A DNA stretch of 64,000 nucleotides, from the NCBI GenBank assembly GCA_016795485.1, contig JAEUHM010000009.1, positions 62,001 to 126,000 of the forward strand, read 5' to 3'. Source of the DNA: Verrucomicrobiaceae bacterium (GTDB lineage: Bacteria; Verrucomicrobiota; Verrucomicrobiia; Verrucomicrobiales; Verrucomicrobiaceae). The notes under the pieces are model-generated. The model was not told the DNA's origin, ran no database searches, and worked only from the letters and a program-made list of their open reading frames with translations. Numbering within the stretch: position 1 is the first letter of the stretch; every line of letters begins with the position of its first letter. A program made the position numbers and the translations under genes. This document shows positions 62,901 to 64,000 of the stretch, one piece after another.

Positions 62901-64000
62901 GCGTTGCGGTCACGCCTACCGCTGGAGAGATAACAACGTTTCCGTTAGCTCCTGGACCTGCGCCGTTTGGGATGACTTCATCAGCACCCACTCTAATAGT
63001 GCCAGAGTTGATCGTGAAAGTACCGGCAGTCACCTGATTCCACAAAGAAGAACCACTTGCGCCCAACGTCATCGTCCCACTTCCTGAGAACACCGGGTTC
63101 AAGTTGAACGCCGTCGAATTGGTCAGAGGCCCGGTGATGTTCCAGTCGCCTGACCCACTGAAAGTTAGTGAACGGGCTGCCGTGATTGAATTATTGGTTA
63201 TTGCACCAAAAGTCAGCAGCTTGCCAGGAGCTAAATTGTTGACGATGCTGTTGGAGTTGGCCGCAGATGCATTTGCGTACGTATTCGTGAAGGTGATGCT
63301 GTAATCACCATAAAAGGCTGGCGTTGTGTTGTTACTGTGTGTGATAGGGTTGGCAATGGTCCGATCTCCCCCATGAGCAAAAATGGAACTGTTGGAGAGA
63401 ATCAGTGTTCCCGCTCCCAGTGCTGAGTTATTTCCAATGCCAAGCGAACCTGCAGAAGCTGTCACAGAACCAGTAAACGTGCTTGCTCCAGAAAGAATCC
63501 ACGTCGCACTTCCATCAACCGTGACCCCCAGAGTTCCGCCATTGTCGGCCAAACTGCTGGTGATCATATTCCCCGCAGCATTCGTTCCGCGCAGGAACAA
63601 GGTTTTAGCACCTGAGGCCATCGTGTTGTCCACATTAGTCAAAACAAGAGGCCCCGAGCCATTAGCATGAATCTGATTTGATGCTGTTGTCGTGTTGATT
63701 CGGATCATCCGGTCCGATATTTCTCCACTACCAACGTAATCAAGAATACCGGCCGCTGTTGTGCCGTTGCCAAGGAGAACAGCACCTGTAGTCGCATTCC
63801 CCGCCGTGCTGTCACCAACACTTGAAGCACCAGGTGAAGCAGAGCTTCCAAGGCTAGTGACGATCAGCGTTCCCTCAGAAATACCAGTGGTGCCCACATA
63901 GGTGTTGGCACCGAAAAGTTGCAACTGTCCTGTCCCGTTCTTTACCAAACCACCAGTTCCCAATGTGTCACTAATGATGCCAGTAATGGAGGCGAAGTCC
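44974..64000 (-). CDS. Giant autotransporter-repeat protein with kelch, Calx-beta and Ig-like domains (N-terminus outside window)
   Basis: The frame is open for over 6,340 codons from the right edge to TAG at 44974. At the right edge it already reads SDTLGTGGLVKNGTGQL, a repeat core, so the start lies beyond 64000. From about 64000 to 50050 it is filled with autotransporter-associated beta-strand repeats (recurring LTKTGTGTL, LSGANTYTG-type motifs). Three longer modules start with LYWSG/LFWKG/LYWRG near 62150, 58250 and 56380. Then come cadherin-like segments (about 49100-50050), a cadherin-like beta sandwich and an Ig-like module (48540-49100), six kelch repeats (about 47335-48540), FN3-like (47040-47335), Calx-beta (about 46700-47030), two Ig-like domains (46200-46700), and a ~400-residue C-terminal domain. 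I see no type V translocator barrel signature at the C-terminus. Extracellular role inferred. Confidence 0.93.
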   Translation of the reverse strand, partial: DFASITGIISDTLGTGGLVKNGTGQLQLFGANTYVGTTGISEGTLIVTSLGSSASPGASSVGDSTAGNATTGAVLLGNGTTAAGILDYVGSGEISDRMIRINTTTASNQIHANGSGPLVLTNVDNTMASGAKTLFLRGTNAAGNMITSSLADNGGTLGVTVDGSATWILSGASTFTGSVTASAGSLGIGNNSALGAGTLILSNSSIFAHGGDRTIANPITHSNNTTPAFYGDYSITFTNTYANASAANSNSIVNNLAPGKLLTFGAITNNSITAARSLTFSGSGDWNITGPLTNSTAFNLNPVFSGSGTMTLGASGSSLWNQVTAGTFTINSGTIRVGADEVIPNGAGPGANGNVVISPAVGVTATLDLNGRTETINGLTATSAGNVVINNTSATDASFIFGDNEQAVAFGGGTGTYTITDTGTGKLSITKVGSTTVTFPSSVVLSHEGSTSVTGGSFIINAPVNGTTGLSATGVGSLLALTGGITNPTALTSMTVSGGATLVLWDNVGSNFNSLTSLNLGAGAGIASLGLDVGASTALSDRIVLAGAPTLANTIQLNLKALTGFGSSLTYDLISASAGLDAAAYTLGFMPGGFSYNLNTSATLVQLGVTPIAAGDLYWSGDLGNAWASLNGANSNFSTDSLGTIDPGGSPGPQNTVIFSSSLALGPTVTTALENSYTINALKFTANPPGVSAVNVTPGAVPSNSLTVAPALSTDGIDVAGSSGAVTISAPFIIGANQTWSVDGTGGAALILNGGVSGTGNLTVNATNGGVVTLGGTTPGSYLGTTSISTGAILQGGAANTFSPASAYTVATGATLRLNGFNNAIGSLAGSGTVHNNGTAAATLTVGADNSSTTFSGLMANGGSGTFGLTKVGTGMMTLVTNNTYTGSTILNNGTIRYGIDNALAASALTIMNAPANGMSPVLFDLNGNDWTSAAVTFYGTASDATSQADLNIGTGGTLTLGGNVTLTVNATAANGFLPANILGGTLSLNAARTFAIADSINAPVDLTVTSIISSTGAFGPTKTGAGTLLFTGANTYTGATVVNGAGGTLRVSGAGTLGNGSAPLTMTAGTLDLGGTNQSVGLLTGAAAGTILNGSAATTSTLTIGTGSLNTAIGTYAGTIVDGAGFVSLVKAGAGIISLTGANSYTGGTQVNDGVLVYGTTASQPATGTTNVGPTAALGLGVGGAGFYSQSDVDSLFANTMLNVSLAATSGVGIDTTAGDFTYSTDQSASRALIKLGTNVLSLTGNNSYTGGTTVAAGSLSFTSDSNLGAPAGAVTILAGATLRAAGTSNVVTSRTFTLPGTSNFEVSDAANNFTIASNLTPGGILTKVGPGGMTLNGNYTSTTNIVVNGGRFSINGGTVATGAGSLSVAAIAGSRGQMFIESASNVTATSVFLGGNGTGSGALTVRGGTLTSTAADATNAGIVVGNAAVAHGIMRVEGGVVNANRLTIAGNGFGAASGVFEQTGGVVNIATWVIPTQSGSTNALFDISGGTFNAGTNFASSHGSGNYAVMNVRGTGTLSKNGTAISLLNNNTSNSNNITILNVLTGGTIATPAGGIVMANATSGVNNLGIVNFDGGTLKPNFHSPTLVGFTMTGLNAASGAYVNAGGLNVDSNGYDSVIPTPLQAVTGVGVQTIAVTSGGSGYVGAPHIKISGGGGVGATAIANMVDDGTGNGTFKIGSITITSPGTGYNPLDNLTVSMGDTTSTYTTRATLGAVTFNAGNVSGGVTKSGLGNLTLSGNNTFTGPITVTGGRLILTGTNATNNVVIEGGALSIAPIALPNVNTFNVGATTSGTLDLLADGIAAPWNIGSGKTINLGGLTSTGSLGFNLGSNTSTSDRMIFAPGSSLVVNAGGGFISGTALAGFAVGNSYDVISGATISGSGTFQAGTLPSGFRYSVNTVGGTVTLNVTDVAPAGDLFWKGGVNTAWGGLAGNTSNWSSTADGASVTDYGPGANNFVTFSSTSVNVPTGMTLESPVSVQGMRFLATTTPSVTITQGAAGSLTLGSQGIDIQAGAQPATLISAPVVIGSPQTWIADAGMGSTLAFDGIVSGGPGNSTQATPGANTALTIKGAGSVSFGNTGNTFTGDIVVDGGGLNVDNDRDWGGPTVASSTSKTVTLINGGRLNVSSGTVNPGAASTTNYNLIRVGSGGGTFNVAAGATLQLDDAGQFGIAPGSTLTKTGTGLLILGSDYGVDIGAGSSLVATGGSVRLQANVGALGTTDKAALTLNGADLDLRLNGGGVFGNNVNVLANTTITTGRTTAAATDITMTMGDLSLAGVTLTSANGANNTAPAVANLAFGATTITGSPTFNVTNVNGAGVGTLTLASVLESGGSYSLTKTGAGNMVIGGDAAFTGSTTVSGGRLSIFGDVGTTGSISVTGTGSALALLGGVTSPTSIANLTVGGGSSLNLVNSGGTQLALDNLTLGSSGGTSTTLSLDVGDLLTAGDMGATDILGLKLAGSLNLFAGNNVVFDLSDAGLRANQTYNLVTAPGGGLITGALGAGNWILGGAPGGFSTITINKTDNIISITTGNLLSGTLYWRGLTNNAWNANVNNWSSDKAGSLVAASIPGAGNDVVFQSDALPGGTQTTTLEQNFRVNSLTFESSAATPSVVNVNPGANTSARLDVAPGVSTAGITLSAGSPPTVNIGASVKLGANQTWTVADATARLTVTGALTGTGALTKEGAGRVVVSNAADSAFAVPSVTINQGDFEIGNGNALGSALLGNAATVNVNAGTRFYLNNATTQNAANPIVLNGGTLTVGSATQTYSGPISVPVASTVNLVDPLQVTPTARQINLEGAISGAAKLIVDSVTTVTTGNQLTGTLALNGASPTWTGGVDLMRGTITTNKANGLGTGDVNVPAGFGRITWQGTNGANYTISNNINIVNAGGHAMLEMGVDNVSGAVTSPFTASFTGTLTLGGAAGAGEARVFLADVANSVAVFDGPIVINSATGYMAVAGNAAARAVVNSVISEVNPGTTFWANNNSASGTSWGATLGILRLNAANTFTGDFNMSGGTVEYSTVNSVGGPASNLGMGTNINMGGGTLAYIGSVPASTDRPIALTAGSTLRTAGTTNAATITYTGAVTAGANAITLTGVDNTYQGFISGGITQTGTAADLTVVSGTWNLTGTNVFADDVIVGTVAGNASILNLNSTGVLAYTSGTSNGLYARFGSTINLNAPDVTGVNNSGSNDFILISDNSSGGVLNTNTFNITTARLDLGQATAGFSGSVVGTGSVTATTNINLYQGNIVANLAGAGAILKAFGGTVTVSGNNSGLTGTTAARVDAGELILDYTTSNTTKLRALTGLDMRGGTLTLNGSASEPTSQTVASLTLASGGSNRINLNPGVGQPIVLSLGGITRAANAGTLRINLPTGVQDATNGVITTAALTNGALGGFLTVSDGTGIYFATKNGTNNIVPLISTISNDVSTWATNDNVTDDAGGYTGTTGSRVVNTIRFNSSPGSVVNVGTVIDQLDISSGSILVTPAVTSGTPGIFGGTINSGITDVVVTQDSSQMFEIGSAIRNTNALTKTGTGTLRLSGANNFTGSVQIQAGTLEVSGGQGIGDRAAVVLADDQQATLTLLSNETIGNLSGGNATAGFLLGNVNVGANTLTINQTANGTYAGTLTGSGAIVRNGRSGVGNLLFTGTSGAGFTGSLTINGGLVYLETLGTMNASSITVNRGGSFLISNNGTTRSGARLPDNMPMTLNSADGAWNSEVRPSGLAIRTDQAATTNETIGVLTFASGANYFRGDASGTDGITAVIASNFVRSNNATIDARGRNLGGSSGNRSQLRIGDATNQTAFITAMVGGAGAAATTTQSIVPWAFGEITTGTLADANMGNTLLTYTSGQGFRGLDFTTDYVTFGSKAANNENLREVLVADLIGLASSTQNAIVFHNAPADGSNAFVTVGGAGAGTSLAVTAGTMLFTLNPLALASSDNSTTVSGFDSGITVGATNEYVIFVQNPSAALTTPKLSAVISSPLTSAADITKSGRGTLVLTSVNTAGGGARKVTLNEGVLEITDLDNMGGGTGGLVFGGGTLRLSATYSGDDLSTRSISYLIGGGTIDTNGLDLVLAGSAGSGIGGLTKAGLGNLTLNAAATFTGGTTISAGTLTAGANNATGVGGPLTVNGATLDTGAFTLNHSSLTTTGVGSVINGTGTINSAEGFFFGHTGDTSVSPVLSSSQGVVKTEANTVTLTGLNTFTGAIEVQAGVLAFGSIGDVGSGPSAAGNPSSLAESIIRVGLGTVAGGIGYTGPGASSNRAIAAQGTTGGAIVNADGTGAFVLTTGVVGATPGTKTVTLGGNADPTIVNSIAALDQRIAVFSLTKTGAATWALPNANNYSGTTAINQGALRVLNAGSLGTTTNGTTVAAGGALELDGTVTVTGEALTIAGTGVANGGALRGISGANTWVGTVNMSAAAQIAADAGSLTIDPGTGASVTGTNFDLTLSGAGDVIVSRGVSIGTGLLTKTGSGLAVVGASSLASTHGPVTISGGTLRLLGSFPAASTVTIQTGGTLQGAATLGPVVVEGGATLAPGTDGTIGALDLVSLTFSAGAFLKFDIDSSTKTSDTINVVGGLSIVGAPTIAFTELNDIPPLGLNDVITLVTYGSGWSPTDLFTFNGNPLADDSEITIASQKFIFNYNDGVGANQITLTNVSNVAPSDITLAPSSVIENAPANTFVGTVTGSDPNAGQSATLTFALVTGPGDTDNALFNFDGTNLTTAVSFDREVQATRSIRIRATDTGTPPLSYDEVITINITDENEVPTISDIADASTDEDVATAPLAFTLTDPEDVDGLVLSAASSNPTLVPVANISFGGTGANRTLTALPANDQFGTTTITVSAFDGLTTVQDSFVLTVVQKNDVPVFTKGADQVIPLTVTAPQTVTGWATGIDDGDPEVSQALSFNVTVTSDPDSIFTVPPAVDSSGNLTYTLDGVGGTATIDVSLTDDATAGSPAETSAVQTFTISQTAETESKLANLSISSGALSPSFASNTTSYQNTIGPADSSITVTPTMLGGFATIEVRSNGGSFASVASGSASAPLSMNVGANTIDVRVTAQNGSQTTYTITLNRTLVTIADQADVGVANDLLVNPLNVSGTPSGPLVFQLLSNGTNGTATVHSDGTYRYQPNTGFLGNDSFTYQVSDNTGVLGTATVTLAIVLRPPHWSWEGGSNLAKQKRSVSTPGARGNMAAWSDPVNNKLYVFGGTGFTTTAGPGALNDFWVCDLTTQTWTLLGGTDTQDAASTASFPGARAGATAVNDGNGNLWLFGGLSKAGPLNDLWKYNITGNTWTLVKGTTAVKGLGVYGTKGTPATPNIPGARSGAAGWVDCTGKVYVFGGNSMGSTGTAIALMNDLWRYDPLTNNWTWLNGSNLAKQLGVYGTKGVAAAANTPGARTDASAWTGRDGSLWLFGGSNNNDLWKYDPSSNAWAWISGQQKAGFAGVYKVVGLPDAATEPASRGGARTWVDADGALVLFGGLGAGLRDDVWSYQPATGVWTWLKGSRTAAAKPLYGTLHVGAEPNTPGARQQSALGMDAEGNLWSFGGINGNNSYNDLFKLDVPEVMQLATLAATTITDTTAILNATVDPNSISTSAYIRYGTLADMSNAVNLPATDVGNGTVAVAVSPSVGSLTPGTTYYYQVVGINAFGTRTGALRCFTTTGVAPAASIQFAATGSSVDEGVGVANVVIALSAPATTALDVPVTIGLASTASAADYTSPVTPVKFAVGQSTANVSIPITNDTAAEGTETIVFNFGALPGGLILGGNPSHTLSITDNDAAISITTAPTDQFIALKETLTLAVVATGPAGLKYQWKKGGKAIKGATSPTYIVHNATTALAGDYVCDITGPAGITPTASVKVFVLDATAKLLTVAAGKPASFVVNATGPAGTVFSYQWKRDGVTNVGINSKTFSLPAAAVGDAGTYTCTVSATGSLATVMKNGGVNTLRVATPVVYPANLVGSYIGLAGRNTALAGNLGARVDLTTTATGGFTAAVTSEGLTGAKFIGTMIPVFTGPNVTGATGRAEYTRAGRATLRLEFTLDATANLLTGTITDINTLVSEAVNGYRNVWAVAKNAGTYAGQYNYGLEIPVSAEGDIDIPQGNGFGSYTVAVDGKLTLAGQTADGLAYSSAGFVGPAAVANGPVSVIVYSAFKAPGGSLLGTTTVTPAGVGFVNSTYTGNLSWNRAAEPSTSKGVTYRNGFQPISLSIVGGKYKAPAAGQVIAGLINADNRARLAFSSGGLNTGDLTPNPFVFSIRNTGTAVAQTVKLPVVNTNKVTFKLASKPLGQYSGTFTIPNAVTTLVRTAKFNGIVVWTGSAYVNPGYFLLAQPPQSGTTVSTSPILSGQVVLEPQP

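Noticed and set aside
45049-63670. Numerous plus-strand open frames opposite the right-hand giant gene
   Set aside because: They are antisense shadows of Gly/Thr/Val-rich repeats, short and without domains.

Overview
The window looks like a chromosomal segment of a Verrucomicrobiota bacterium, probably near Prosthecobacter/Verrucomicrobiaceae. The call rests on gene content: two DUF1501 proteins with twin-arginine-like leaders, a PPC-domain partner, giant proteins built from autotransporter-associated beta-strand repeats and from SdrD-like/DUF11 repeats, and a BatA-like vWA membrane protein. It is inferred from protein families only; no rRNA or other phylogenetic marker was seen.

Layout. 1-11154 (minus) is one giant secreted protein whose C-terminus lies outside the window. 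It carries an array of 102-residue repeats with calcium-loop-like motifs. 11373-14489 (plus) is a tight three-gene unit: lysine 2,3-aminomutase family, AI-2E family membrane protein, DUF1826-like protein. 14493-20670 holds an AraC regulator, a McsA-like zinc-finger/UVR protein, a membrane-anchored subtilase, a GH5-like glycosidase, a stand-alone Smr protein and glucose-6-phosphate dehydrogenase.

20677-22535 is the accessory hot spot. It holds three complete ~286-bp inverted-repeat elements and one truncated one, with a REP-associated-type Y1 transposase between the first two, then a GT-rich tandem-repeat tract. The top strand changes from strongly C-rich to strongly G-rich across this cluster. 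22536-32257 holds an orphan unknown gene, a PPC/DUF1501 pair, a 948-residue SBBP-type beta-propeller protein, three small membrane proteins and a second DUF1501 gene.

32404-34454 is proB-proA with a terminator, followed by a 443-bp gene-free stretch containing a promoter-hairpin arrangement that could encode a small RNA. 34898-40002 holds an L,D-transpeptidase, a zinc alcohol dehydrogenase family enzyme, a BatA-type vWA protein and a GHL10-type glycosidase. 40140-44841 holds glnB with a convincing sigma-54 -24/-12 box, a coupled lipoprotein/protease/lipoprotein cluster, a TPM-like protein and htpG. 44974-64000 (minus) is a second giant secreted protein, open at its 5' end beyond the window, with more than 13 kb of autotransporter-associated repeats followed by cadherin-like, kelch, FN3-like, Calx-beta and Ig-like domains.

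No complete pathway other than proBA is contained here. The themes are giant surface or extracellular proteins, envelope proteases and glycosidases, and one repeat/transposase locus. All identifications are by eye from motifs; no database search was possible.
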